Positions 45,301-54,145 of a stretch of DNA of 64,000 nucleotides are shown piece after piece (the first letter of the stretch is position 1; each line of letters opens with the position of its first letter). This DNA comes from Rosettibacter sp964572725. GTDB taxonomy: Bacteria; Bacteroidota; Ignavibacteria; Ignavibacteriales; Melioribacteraceae. The notes beneath the pieces are model-generated. The model was not told the DNA's origin and did no database searches. It worked only from the letters and a program-made list of their open reading frames with translations. A program made the translations under genes and the position numbers. Where the stretch lies: NCBI GenBank assembly GCA_964572725.1, contig CAZNFW010000009.1:10619-74618 (forward strand), read 5' to 3'.

Positions 45301-45950
45301 TTAGTCAAAGGCCAGCTTGCAGATGCTTGATATGTTTTTCCTTTTGTTGTTCCCCAAATTTTTACATCCTGAATATAAAGATATTTTGATGTTGAAGGTG
45401 AACTTTCATACCAGGGATAAATTCTAACAAAAAGTGTATCGCCATCATTCACCTGAGCATTAATTGCAAATACATAAAGTGAATCATTATTGTTACCAAG
45501 TTTAATAGGATTAGCATTCAATTTTGCAGCATTATTAAATGAAGAATTTAATGAATACCAAACATTTACTCTCATGTAACTTGTTCCGCCGCCGCCAAGC
45601 CACATAGAAATAGAATCTGCATGAAAACTATAACCTGACTTTGGCATTAAAGCAAATTGAACATATCGCGAATCAACTTGAGCCGTTTCATTTCCCCATG
45701 AAATTGGATTAGTTCCATCATGGGGCCACCATCTTTGATTCGTACCGAGAGGTCCAGCATTAGTTCCTGAATAACTTCTTACAACAAAGTTTGGACTACC
45801 AATTTGTTTGAAACCAATTAAATTACCTTGTACTACAGAAACGTTTTGACTATCTGGCGGAACACATTTCCACTCGACGTAAGCTTTGTTTTGTGAATAA
45901 AGATAATTTGTTAGTATAAAAAGTATCAACAATAACAAAATTTTTTTCAT
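42375..45950 (-). CDS. Secreted multidomain pectinesterase with T9SS sorting tail
   Basis: 1191 aa. Signal peptide (1-19). Three related beta-rich modules of about 185 residues (about 20-203, 204-394, 395-575), each with a YLRFYPW/FVRIYPW-type motif and sharing a Ser/Gly-rich start, probably carbohydrate-binding. Two fibronectin-III-like repeats (about 576-675, 676-775; RGVCWN ... TYYVRAYA). Carbohydrate esterase family 8 pectin methylesterase (about 778-1095) with GDYTSVQAA, GYQDTYYTW, GSVDFIFG (catalytic Asp) and LGRPWQ. T9SS tail (about 1105-1191) beginning SLSQNYPNPFNPTTTINYS. SD GGAGG before ATG. Removes methyl esters from pectin outside the cell. Confidence 0.94.
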   Translation of the reverse strand: MKKILLLLILFILTNYLYSQNKAYVEWKCVPPDSQNVSVVQGNLIGFKQIGSPNFVVRSYSGTNAGPLGTNQRWWPHDGTNPISWGNETAQVDSRYVQFALMPKSGYSFHADSISMWLGGGGTSYMRVNVWYSLNSSFNNAAKLNANPIKLGNNNDSLYVFAINAQVNDGDTLFVRIYPWYESSPSTSKYLYIQDVKIWGTTKGKTYQASASWPLTNPADGGTGFSVITTGQITAQDEYFKNTEINQYTGPNNSQRIRMAGTNNTWPAGLTDQIDTVFVQFSVSPKSGYTLYVNKISFDIGAKSSSTFKANVWISTKADFSNAIKLNYQTSDQTGHNYLNPNALEHFEFDQNIVVKSGETFYLRFYPWHESSSVSTGKYLCLQNIVIAGEVEGSPVASKVLWPYETGEEFVTTGPILAEPVKYSPAMKFYGTTQLPDTKGNNLKCGAVQTVSKTWYAEPNPTDTLYFQYTAKPKFGGTLYVDSISLYMGGWFSSNLRAAVYYSKDSTFSTKTLLIPDTALVGNKVDKFGKKLEETINTGEAFYLRIYPHNTKAEGWAKLIAVDSVQIIGNVLGVTADPPTVVTSPVTDISTTFATSGGNIPSDGGAIVTQRGVCWNTTGNPTISDNKTIDGSGSGSFKSIMKNLTPGTKYYVRAYAVNDAGVSYGEQIEFTTLDSLTVPTVTTTSVSSILAKTAVSGGEVLSWGGDTVIARGVCWNKTGNPTINDSKTENGKGLGKFTSILYPLEPNTTYYVRAYATNSKGTGYGQEISFTTQQMAPPVTKVVAKDGTGDYTSVQAAFNDVPDYYTGPYTIYVKKGVYYEKLLLPSTKTNVILKGEDRDSTILTYDDYAGKNNLGTSNSYSVAIDADDFTAINITFQNTIKNDGTHGSSEQAVALRVNGDRQQYFNCKLLGYQDTYYTWGGRGAGRIYMKNCYIEGSVDFIFGRDIVVFDSCEIHINREGGTLTAASTDAESKFGYVFRDSKITADSIGFDGRPITSFVLGRPWQAKPRTVFINCYEPASLNPAGWSTWNVTPALYAEYKCYGPGSDISKRLTSISRQLTDDEAKEYTLQNIFSKNTNPNFGYDWMPDIITSVKDEEANKYELPSNYSLSQNYPNPFNPTTTINYSLPKAAKVKLVIYNVLGQAVKTLVDQKQEAGYYKVQFNASSLASGVYFYRLVTEDFVLTKKMILLK

Positions 45951-46101
45951 GGTGCCTCCATTTATTGAATAATAATTTTTTTCGGAATTGGTATGATATT
46001 GTAATTAAATCTATTATAGATTTTTAGAAATCAGAATAAAATTTCTATAAGCTGAGTAGTTTTTCGATAGGCTGCGATATTAAAATGTTAAGCTGCAGAT
46101 T

Positions 46102-46899
46102 TTAAAATGTATTTCCGAATAACCTTTGAAAATTTTCTTTATAAGTTCTGCTCATTTTTAATTTAGTTCCATCTTTAAGAAACAATTCATAATCACCATG
46201 TTCATTCGATTTTAATTTTTCTACTCTCTCAATATTAACAATTGAAGAGCGGTGAATCCTTACAAAAACATAGGGGTTTAATTTATTTTCAAGAGAACTT
46301 AATGAATCATGCAGAAGAAATTTTTCGTCCTTTACATGAAGATAAACATAATCCCCCTGTGCTTCTATCCAGTCAATTTCCGAAACAGGAATAATTTTAA
46401 TAATGTTTTTGTTTTTAACGGAAATCCTGTTTAAATATTTGTTATCCTCAATACTTTTTTCTTTATCTGAAACTAAATTAAGATATTCATCTGCGAGAGC
46501 TTTGAGTTTTTCAGAATATATTTTTAACCTACGATTTTCTATTTCACTTATTGCAAAATTAATTGCTTTCTTTAAACGATTTTTATCAATTGGTTTTAAT
46601 AAATAATCAACAGCATGAAATTCAAAAGCTTTAAGAGCATATTTGTCATAAGCAGTTACAAAAATTATTATTGGAATATTATCATGATTAAGATTTTTAA
46701 GAACTTCGAAACCGTTCATTCCCGGCATCTGAATGTCAAGAAAAACTAAATCAGGGGAAAGTTCATTAATTTTTTCTACAGCTTCAAAACCCGAACTGCA
46801 TTCTGCAACAATTGTAATTTCCTTATAATCTTTTAATCGGATTTTTAAACCTTCTCTTGCATGAGGTTCATCATCAACAATTATGGTGTTTATTTTCAA
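46102..46899 (-). CDS. LytTR-family response regulator
   Basis: 265 aa. Receiver domain about 1-125 with acidic Asp9/Asp10, phospho-acceptor Asp55 in VFLDIQMPG and VTAYDKYALKAF, then a LytTR DNA-binding domain (about 155-260, KNIIKIIPVSEIDWIEAQGDYVYLHV ... FVRIHRSSIVN). Start codon is TTG at 46899: AGGTGA is spaced 4-5 nt before it and the first conserved strand INTIIVDDEP begins right after. Last gene of the operon with two LytS-type kinases; target genes unknown. Confidence 0.93.
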   Translation of the reverse strand: MKINTIIVDDEPHAREGLKIRLKDYKEITIVAECSSGFEAVEKINELSPDLVFLDIQMPGMNGFEVLKNLNHDNIPIIIFVTAYDKYALKAFEFHAVDYLLKPIDKNRLKKAINFAISEIENRRLKIYSEKLKALADEYLNLVSDKEKSIEDNKYLNRISVKNKNIIKIIPVSEIDWIEAQGDYVYLHVKDEKFLLHDSLSSLENKLNPYVFVRIHRSSIVNIERVEKLKSNEHGDYELFLKDGTKLKMSRTYKENFQRLFGNTF

Positions 46900-46919
46900 A
46901 TTATCACCTGATTATTTTT

Positions 46920-47924
46920 TTATGTATTCAAAACAATAGTATAACAATTACCATTTTCAATTATATAAGTGTGATTGTCTTTCATAAAATTACGAAGCTG
47001 TATAATTTCATCATATTTTATATCACCATTCAAAAAAATATTAAGAATAACAATTAATTTATTATTTGTTTCATTAGCAGTTAATTCCATGATAATATCT
47101 TTACTGATTATATTTAATAAATTTTTTACTATAAACAAAAGTGAAAAAGATTGAAGTGTAAATCCATCAATTGAATTGTTTATTCTTTTTCTCAATTCTA
47201 ATTTTTTATTAGATATAATTCTTTCAACTGACAAATATTTTTCTACAATTTCAATTTCATCAATAAGAGATGTAAAATTATTTTCATTATAGAGAGACAT
47301 TCGCAAAAAATCACTAATCGCTGTAAGCAGGCTGTCAGCTTCACTTGTTTTCCCTTCTTTCACTAATTCAGCAATTTTTTCTAAAGATTTATAAAGAAAT
47401 GATGGATTAATTTTACTTTTGAGTTCCTGCAGTTTTGTAAAAGATAATTTTTCTTTTAATTGATAACTCATTAACTCATTTTCTTTTAATTGATTTTTAT
47501 ATTTAATCAAATAAAAAACAAGGTAAAATAAAATTATCATTACAACATCGAGCCATACAAGCGGGTTATTAAACATATATTGATAAAAGCTGTTATAACT
47601 TCTTCTAATTAGAAACAAATTTTCAAAAGCATAAAAAAGAAGCTGATGCATTACAATCAAAGAAAAAATTATCAGAACATTTTTCGTTACTTCTAACAAA
47701 ACATTTTTCTTTTGAGTGTTTACAAGAATTAAAATAATTAATGCAATTACTATGAAATACCAGTTGTAAATCAATTTAGTAAACAATAAAAGTAAAAAGG
47801 GATTTATTGTTTTGTGATAAATAAAATAGGTCTGCAATGAATTTACCAAACCTACAAAGCTGAGAACAACAAAAAGAGAAATAAATAATTTGAGGTCTAT
47901 TATTTTTTTAAATTGCAGCAACAC
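46920..47924 (-). CDS. Degenerate LytS-type histidine kinase (pseudokinase)
   Basis: 334 aa. Four to five membrane segments in the first 145 residues, then the linker and a His_kinase-like region that aligns to the adjacent kinase (LQELKSKINPSFLYKSLEKIAELV versus its counterpart). The phospho-acceptor position of the PHFLFN motif is Ser175 (PSFLYK), and the C-terminal ATPase lacks the N-box and the DNGxG glycine motif. GTG start at 47924 with poor SD. Encoded between the intact kinase and the regulator, in frame and without stops, so probably a functional modulator rather than a relic. Confidence 0.8.
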   Translation of the reverse strand: MLLQFKKIIDLKLFISLFVVLSFVGLVNSLQTYFIYHKTINPFLLLLFTKLIYNWYFIVIALIILILVNTQKKNVLLEVTKNVLIIFSLIVMHQLLFYAFENLFLIRRSYNSFYQYMFNNPLVWLDVVMIILFYLVFYLIKYKNQLKENELMSYQLKEKLSFTKLQELKSKINPSFLYKSLEKIAELVKEGKTSEADSLLTAISDFLRMSLYNENNFTSLIDEIEIVEKYLSVERIISNKKLELRKRINNSIDGFTLQSFSLLFIVKNLLNIISKDIIMELTANETNNKLIVILNIFLNGDIKYDEIIQLRNFMKDNHTYIIENGNCYTIVLNT

Positions 47925-47942
47925 TTCACACTAAACTTAATT

Positions 47943-49046
47943 TTAATTTTTTAGTAAAGGTATTTTCATCATAACTTTTAAGCCGCCGAGTTTTGATTTC
48001 ATTAATTCAAAATCGTATTTGTTTTCGTAATAATACTCAAGCTGATTTTTAATAATTTTTAATCCCAAGCCTTTTTCAGTTTTATTATCATCAAGCCCTT
48101 TTCCATTATCTTCAACAGAAATTATTAGATAATTATTCTCATCAGTAATATTTATTTGAATAATTCCATTTTCAGGATTTTTTGCAATTCCATGACGAAT
48201 AGAGTTCTCTACAAGCGGCTGAAGAATAAAATTTGGAATTAACATATTTTCAGTATTTATATTAATATGTGTTTCAACGGAAAGTTTTTCGCCAAATCTT
48301 AATTTTTCTATTTCAAGATAATTTTTTACGAATTCTAATTCTTCTCTAATTAGAATAAGTGTGTTATTATTTTCCTTAAATGACCGTGAAAGCAATTCTT
48401 TAATTCTATTAATCAAACTTAATGTTGTCTCTCTGTCATTCTTCAATATCAAAGTTGAAAGAGTATTAAATGTATTGAATAAAAAATGCGGATGAATTTG
48501 ACTTCTCAAAATATTTATTTGTGTTTCGGTTATGCTGTTATTTAACTGGGATAACTTTATTTCCTCTTTTTTATTTTCTTCTAAGTTTTCTACAATATAG
48601 ATACCTGCCTCTATGATAAAATAGATCACAATATCAACCCAAAGCCACTGGTTTCGAAGAATTCTTCTATAAATTAATGTTCTAATATCGAGATAATCAA
48701 GAACAAGATTTATAACAACTGCAGATAAAATTTGATGGATGCTGACAAGTATTATAGGAGCAACAAAATAAAGAGCAAAGTAATCAAGAAATTTATTTTT
48801 ACTATATTTTTTTACAACCAAAAAAATCAGCGGTGCAATAAAAAACCAGTAGAGCCAATAAAAAATATTAAAAGGAATATGCCAAAGTAAACTGTAATGC
48901 TGATTTGAATTTTGTTCAATTATAAAATAATGTTGAAGTGCAACTGCAAGAGAAATAAATACCAAAACAACAAAAAGTATTAACTGTAAATGATAATAAC
49001 TACTTTTCTTATTAAAATAAATATTCTTAAAAGAAAATGAATGCAT
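47943..49046 (-). CDS. LytS/YehU-type sensor histidine kinase
   Basis: 367 aa. N-terminal region with about four membrane segments (roughly 20-150), a short coiled linker, His_kinase domain with SQIHPHFLFN (acceptor His187), and an HATPase with N-box VENSIRHGI and VEDNGKGLDD ... KGLGLKII. No known sensor domain beyond the membrane part. ATG overlaps the stop of the upstream serine hydrolase gene by 1 nt (TAATG). Expected to phosphorylate the LytTR regulator encoded two genes downstream. Confidence 0.93.
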   Translation of the reverse strand: MHSFSFKNIYFNKKSSYYHLQLILFVVLVFISLAVALQHYFIIEQNSNQHYSLLWHIPFNIFYWLYWFFIAPLIFLVVKKYSKNKFLDYFALYFVAPIILVSIHQILSAVVINLVLDYLDIRTLIYRRILRNQWLWVDIVIYFIIEAGIYIVENLEENKKEEIKLSQLNNSITETQINILRSQIHPHFLFNTFNTLSTLILKNDRETTLSLINRIKELLSRSFKENNNTLILIREELEFVKNYLEIEKLRFGEKLSVETHININTENMLIPNFILQPLVENSIRHGIAKNPENGIIQINITDENNYLIISVEDNGKGLDDNKTEKGLGLKIIKNQLEYYYENKYDFELMKSKLGGLKVMMKIPLLKN

Positions 49047-50068
49047 TATAAATTTTTAATTAAGTATTTCTCAATTAATTCAAAAATAATATAAGTTGAT
49101 TTTGCAACATTCCATTTTGAAGTATTCACTATTACTAAATTTAATGCAGGTATTACAATTAAAAATTGTCCACCCCATCCTGCTGCAAGATATGAATTAT
49201 ATTTTCCAAATTTTCGTGTGTGCCAGTGATAACCATAACCGCCAATTTGAGGAAAGCCGTCAAAATATTTTTTTGTAGATTTTTCAATCCAATGTTTGCT
49301 TACAATTTGTTTATTATTCCATCTGCCTTCGTTAAGCATCATTAATCCAATTTTTGCGAGGTCTTTAGGTCTAAGCCACAGTTCAGAATTTCCTTTTTCA
49401 TTTCCATCTGCAGCTTTTTCCCATTTTATATTTTTAATTTCAAGCGGCAAAAATAAATTTTGATTTGCAAATTCCAGCAAATTCATTTGTGAACAATTTT
49501 TTATAATTCCAGCCAACAGATGTGATAAGCCGCTGTTATAATTCCATGTTTCTCCTGGTTTATATTTTAATGGAACATTATTAATCAAATATTGATTTGG
49601 ATTTTTGCTTTTATCCCATCCAGTTCGCCATTTCCCGCCAAAATTATTCCAGTCAAAACCTGCGCTCATTGTTAACAGATGACGTATTGTAATTTCTTTT
49701 TTCTTTTCATCTGAAACATTATCAAAGAGTTCTGGCATTATCTCAATTAATTTTTGATTTTCGTTTTTTATCATTCCTTTGTCGATTGCAATACCAATTA
49801 AAAGTGATGTTATGCTTTTAGTAACGGATTTAAGATTGGCAAGTTTCGTTTCATTAAAACCATTATAATATTTTTCAAAAAGAAGTCTATTGTTTTTGTA
49901 TATCAATAAACTATTTGTTACAGGATTTGTTTTGTTATAATTAGTTAATAAAGAATCTGCTTTTATAATATTTTGCATAAGTTTTCCATCATTTTGCTGA
50001 GTGCTCTTTTTGGTTTCAGTAAACTGGATATAAAAAAATAAAATTATTATGAAAAAGAAATTGAACAT
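49046..50068 (-). CDS. Serine hydrolase, beta-lactamase class C family
   Basis: 340 aa. Hydrophobic N-terminus (about 1-16) that may act as signal or anchor. Catalytic SVTK (Ser81, Lys84), second motif WNYNSG, and GGYGYHWH ... AAGWGGQFL near the third motif. Relatives are D,D-peptidases, esterases or 6-aminohexanoate-oligomer hydrolases; the exact substrate cannot be inferred. Located 1 nt after the haem-binding gene and overlapping the sensor kinase, so part of a five-gene operon. Periplasmic location is likely. Confidence 0.87.
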   Translation of the reverse strand: MFNFFFIIILFFYIQFTETKKSTQQNDGKLMQNIIKADSLLTNYNKTNPVTNSLLIYKNNRLLFEKYYNGFNETKLANLKSVTKSITSLLIGIAIDKGMIKNENQKLIEIMPELFDNVSDEKKKEITIRHLLTMSAGFDWNNFGGKWRTGWDKSKNPNQYLINNVPLKYKPGETWNYNSGLSHLLAGIIKNCSQMNLLEFANQNLFLPLEIKNIKWEKAADGNEKGNSELWLRPKDLAKIGLMMLNEGRWNNKQIVSKHWIEKSTKKYFDGFPQIGGYGYHWHTRKFGKYNSYLAAGWGGQFLIVIPALNLVIVNTSKWNVAKSTYIIFELIEKYLIKNL

Positions 50069-50069
50069 A

Positions 50070-50498
50070 TTATTTACCAGTTGCCCATTTTCTTATTTTA
50101 TCCTTTTTAATAAAATCCATTTTTGAATCTGGATGTAAAAAAGTATAAACAGGTAGTGGCATATCACCTTTTTCTATTTCTTCCAATATTTCTTCTTTTA
50201 GCTTGAGTTTCTTTGCTTCATCATATTTACCCCACTCGGAGAAATTAAGTTTTGCTCTTCCTTCCTTTACATCATCAACTATTAAATAAGAAACAGGTGC
50301 TATGTAACTATACCATGGCCACTTAGTTTCATTTGAATGACAATCATAGCAAGAGGTTCTTAGAATATTCTTTAAATCATCTGTAACCACAATTTCTGCT
50401 GTAACTGGTGGATTAGTTTTTGGTTCCTGAGCAAATTGAAGACCAATTAAAAATCCTGCAAGTAATCCAAAAAAACTTTTGAATATTTTTTTTATCAT
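50070..50498 (-). CDS. Haem-binding domain protein (cytochrome c-like)
   Basis: 142 aa. N-terminal hydrophobic segment (about 5-24) as signal or anchor, then a haem-binding domain with TSCYDCHS (Cys50, Cys53, His54), WPWYSYIAPVSYLIVDDVKEGRAKLNFSEW, and KGDMPLPVYTFLHPDSK. The pattern matches the haem_bd family (PF14376) of periplasmic c-type proteins. Strong SD AAGGAGG. First gene of the operon with the serine hydrolase and the LytS/LytTR genes; electron partner unknown. Confidence 0.88.
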   Translation of the reverse strand: MIKKIFKSFFGLLAGFLIGLQFAQEPKTNPPVTAEIVVTDDLKNILRTSCYDCHSNETKWPWYSYIAPVSYLIVDDVKEGRAKLNFSEWGKYDEAKKLKLKEEILEEIEKGDMPLPVYTFLHPDSKMDFIKKDKIRKWATGK

Positions 50499-50608
50499 AA
50501 TTATTTCCTCCTTATAGAAAAAAATTTAGACTTAATAGATAAAACTTCTCTCTGTTATTACACTACTAAAATTCAAAAACTTTTTTTATTCAACATAATT
50601 CATAATTA

Positions 50609-53600
50609 TTAATTAATTGCTCCCACTGTTTCTGAAGAAATTACGTTTGTCATTTCTTTACATAGTTCAATCAGGAATTCAAGAATTTTTTCTGGTTCAT
50701 CTGAGTTATTTATAATCTCAAGTTTTAATGTTTCATTTTGCTGGACAAATTTTACAGACTTATAATAATTGTCATTAATAAAGTTCAATAAAGGAATAAA
50801 TTTATTTTGATAAAAATCTTCCCGATTTCCTTTAGGTAAAATAATAATAGATTTTTTTCTTTGAATAATAATTCTTTCGAGCAAAGCAAAAGATGCATAA
50901 AAACGAAGCGACGCAACAAGTATTAATCTATCAACCACTTTAGGTAATTTGCCAAATCTATCAATCATTTCTTCTTTTATTTCTACTGCTTCATCAATTT
51001 TCAACATTGAAAATAATGCACTGTAAAAACTAAGTCTATCTGACTGGTCTGGCATATAATCTTGAGGTATGCCAATTTCAAAGAAAGTATCGATTGTTGG
51101 TTCAGACCTTTCAATTTGTTTTGGCAAATCTTTAAATATTTCTTTGAATTCACTTTGACGAAGTTCTTCTACAGCTTCATCAACCATCTTCAAATATAAA
51201 TCAAAACCAACAGAATCAATAAAACCACTCTGTTCTGTGCCAAGCAGATTACCTGCACCTCGAATTTCTAAATCGCGCATTGAAATATTAAATCCTTCTC
51301 CAAGGTCAGTATATTCTTCAATTGCCTGAAGTCTTTTAATAGCTTTTTTTGTAATCATATCAAGCGAAGGCACAAGAAGATATGCATAAGCTTGTTTATC
51401 ACTTCTTCCAACTCTTCCACGAAGCTGATGAAGTTCTGCAAGTCCAAATCTATCTGCACGATTAATTATTATAGTATTAACACTTGGGATATCAATGCCT
51501 GATTCAATTATTTTTGTTGAGACAAGAACATCAAATCGTTTATTTAGAAAATCATGAATTACTTTTTCTAGTTGTGATGCTTTCATCTGACCGTGCGCAA
51601 TTCCAATTTTAACTTCTGGAACATGCTTTTGAATATAATTTGCAATTTTTTCTATTGATTGAATTCTATCATGAATAAAGTAAACCTGTCCTCCTCGATT
51701 GACTTCAAATAAAATCCATTGACGAATTTTAGATATATCAAATAAATCTACTTTGGTATAAATTGGCTGACGGTTCGGAGGCGGAGTTGCAATAATTGAT
51801 AAATCACGAGCTCCCAACAAGGAAAGATTTAATGTTCTTGGAATTGGAGTTGCAGTTAAAGTCAATGTATCCACATTTGCTTTGAAAGAACGAAGCCTTT
51901 CTTTTGCCATAACACCGAATCGATGTTCTTCATCAATAATTAGAAGTCCTAAATCTTTGAATTGAACATCATTTGATAATAATCGATGAGTCCCAATTAT
52001 AATATCAATTTCACCTTTAGCAAGTTTTTCAATTATTTCTTTTTGTTCTTTTTGAGAACGAAATCTTGAAAGCATCTCAATTCTAACAGGAAATTGTGCC
52101 AGTCTGTCCTTAAAAGTATTATAATGCTGCTCTGCAAGAATTGTAGTTGGGACAAGAAGTGCTACCTGCTTGCTGTCGTTAACTGCTTTGAATGCAGCAC
52201 GGACAGCAATTTCTGTTTTACCAAAACCAACATCTCCGCAAACAAGTCTATCCATTGGATTTTCGCTTTCCATATCATTTTTTACTTCTTCTGTTACACG
52301 CGTCTGGTCAGGTGTATCCTCGTAAAAGAATGAAGCTTCAAGCTCTTTTTGCCATATTGTATCGGGACTAAAAGCAAATCCTTTTGTTAATTTTCTTTTC
52401 GCATATAATGTAATTAATTCTCTTGCAGCATCTTTAATTTTTGATTTAACTTTTTTCTTTGTTCTTGTCCACTCGCCGCTTCCAAGTTTTGTGAGTTTTG
52501 GTTGAACATTATCTTTAGAAGAAAACTTTTTTACAAGAGATAGATAATTGAGATTTACATAGACAACATCACCATCTGCATACAAGATTTTAATTGATTC
52601 CTGTTCAACATCACCAATTTTAATTGTTTCAAGTCCTGCATACTGACCAATGCCATAAACTTCATGAACAACAAAATCCCCTTTTTTTATAGATGCAAAA
52701 TCTTTAGTTCGGGATTTTTTAGATTTTATTTTGCTTGAAATTTTTGTGCGATACGGCTTGTTAAAAATTTGATAATCTGTTAAAACTACAATCTTATCAT
52801 TTCTTGAAATAAATCCTGCTTTTATCGGAAATGATATGATTTTGATTTTACCTTCTTCAATAAAATTAGCAAATCCCTTATCAAATTCTGTTATTAACTC
52901 ACTTAATCTATTACATTGGAGTTCATTCTCCGCAGTAATAATTATTTTATTTTCTTTATCTAAATAATTCTTAAGTATCGTAAAGAGAAGTTCAAAATTT
53001 GAGTTTATAGGCGGCGGTTCTGATAAATCCAGATTTAATTTATTATCATAAATATTTAGTGTATCTTCAATTATCCAGCGTGCATTTTCATTAAATAAAC
53101 TTTCCAGATAAATTTCTTTTTTTTCACTTTCATTCTTAATTGTATCAATAATTTTTTCTTGTGAATCTGCCAATTTACTTTCAAATAATTCTTCAATTAA
53201 CTCTTCATCGAGTTCGTTATCAATTACATTTCGAACAGGTTCTTTATTAGTTGAATTACTGGTTAATTCTTTTAACTTGAAATCTGCTGCAAATACAACT
53301 GGATTGTTCAGGTAAGAAAAAATATTCTCTGTAAAAATTAATGTATCATTTAATAATGGAGCCAGTGTAACAAAGTCAACTTTTACAGTTGAACGCTGAC
53401 TTTCAGGGTCAAAATGACGAATGGATTCAATAAAATCGCCATCAAATTCAAGACGGCAAGGAAGCTTTTCGCTGTAAGACCAGAAATCAATAATCGAACC
53501 TCTTACTGCATAATCTCCCTGCTTGTCTACAAACTTATCCTGATTATAATTTAAGAGATTGAGATACTCAATAACTTCGTTATAAGAAATATTACTACCA

Positions 53601-54010
53601 GTTGTAATATGAGTAATATTATCTTTAAAGGATTTATTTGAAGGAAATTTTTGGTACAACAATTCATAAACAGAAATCAGAATAAAACTTTCTCGTGTTG
53701 ATAAATCTGTTAATTTTTCCTGAACAGATTCTATATCAAAATCATCAATTACAATAATTTTATCACTCAAGCCAAACAAGTCGAGTTCAACTTTAGTTTC
53801 GTTTAATGTTTGTAAATCTTCACACAAAAGAAGAATTTGTTTTTCTTTGTTGAATAAATGTGAAACAAAAAGATTACGAGACGAACCAGCAAAATTCGAT
53901 ATGAAAAGTTGTGCTTTTGGATTTAATTCAATTATCTTTTTTTTCAGCGATTCAAAAAATGTGAACGAGCTTTCAAATGTTTCATAAACTGATTTCATAC
54001 AATCCATCAT
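50609..54010 (-). CDS. mfd: Transcription-repair coupling factor
   Basis: 1133 aa (family about 1150). Releases stalled RNA polymerase at DNA lesions and recruits UvrA. N-terminal UvrB-like region (about 1-340), RNA polymerase interaction domain (about 440-520, FVVHEVYGIGQYAGLETI), SF2 helicase motor with GDVGFGKTEIA, DEEHRFG, TATPIPRTL, LRGRVGRSDKQAYAYLL, and the C-terminal TRCF domain. The start is uncertain: MMDCM offers three Met codons at 54010, 54007 and 53998, none with a strong SD. Confidence 0.97.
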   Translation of the reverse strand: MMDCMKSVYETFESSFTFFESLKKKIIELNPKAQLFISNFAGSSRNLFVSHLFNKEKQILLLCEDLQTLNETKVELDLFGLSDKIIVIDDFDIESVQEKLTDLSTRESFILISVYELLYQKFPSNKSFKDNITHITTGSNISYNEVIEYLNLLNYNQDKFVDKQGDYAVRGSIIDFWSYSEKLPCRLEFDGDFIESIRHFDPESQRSTVKVDFVTLAPLLNDTLIFTENIFSYLNNPVVFAADFKLKELTSNSTNKEPVRNVIDNELDEELIEELFESKLADSQEKIIDTIKNESEKKEIYLESLFNENARWIIEDTLNIYDNKLNLDLSEPPPINSNFELLFTILKNYLDKENKIIITAENELQCNRLSELITEFDKGFANFIEEGKIKIISFPIKAGFISRNDKIVVLTDYQIFNKPYRTKISSKIKSKKSRTKDFASIKKGDFVVHEVYGIGQYAGLETIKIGDVEQESIKILYADGDVVYVNLNYLSLVKKFSSKDNVQPKLTKLGSGEWTRTKKKVKSKIKDAARELITLYAKRKLTKGFAFSPDTIWQKELEASFFYEDTPDQTRVTEEVKNDMESENPMDRLVCGDVGFGKTEIAVRAAFKAVNDSKQVALLVPTTILAEQHYNTFKDRLAQFPVRIEMLSRFRSQKEQKEIIEKLAKGEIDIIIGTHRLLSNDVQFKDLGLLIIDEEHRFGVMAKERLRSFKANVDTLTLTATPIPRTLNLSLLGARDLSIIATPPPNRQPIYTKVDLFDISKIRQWILFEVNRGGQVYFIHDRIQSIEKIANYIQKHVPEVKIGIAHGQMKASQLEKVIHDFLNKRFDVLVSTKIIESGIDIPSVNTIIINRADRFGLAELHQLRGRVGRSDKQAYAYLLVPSLDMITKKAIKRLQAIEEYTDLGEGFNISMRDLEIRGAGNLLGTEQSGFIDSVGFDLYLKMVDEAVEELRQSEFKEIFKDLPKQIERSEPTIDTFFEIGIPQDYMPDQSDRLSFYSALFSMLKIDEAVEIKEEMIDRFGKLPKVVDRLILVASLRFYASFALLERIIIQRKKSIIILPKGNREDFYQNKFIPLLNFINDNYYKSVKFVQQNETLKLEIINNSDEPEKILEFLIELCKEMTNVISSETVGAIN

Positions 54011-54067
54011 AAATTTTAAAATATATATAATTTCATCTCCTCTAATGATGAGGGTGAATTAAAATAA

Positions 54068-54103
54068 TGAACACCAACAAAATTTTTTATTTGCTGGTGT
54101 TCA
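54068..54103. terminator. Hairpin between lipocalin-like and mfd genes
   Basis: 54068-54081 pairs with 54090-54103 (14 positions, one A-C mismatch) around an A/T loop. It lies downstream of the lipocalin-like gene (stop at 54146) and before mfd on the minus strand, so a terminator of the upstream gene is likely. Confidence 0.6.
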
Positions 54104-54145
54104 CAAAAATTTACTTTGTAAAATTATGCAGAAAAAAATTAACAA

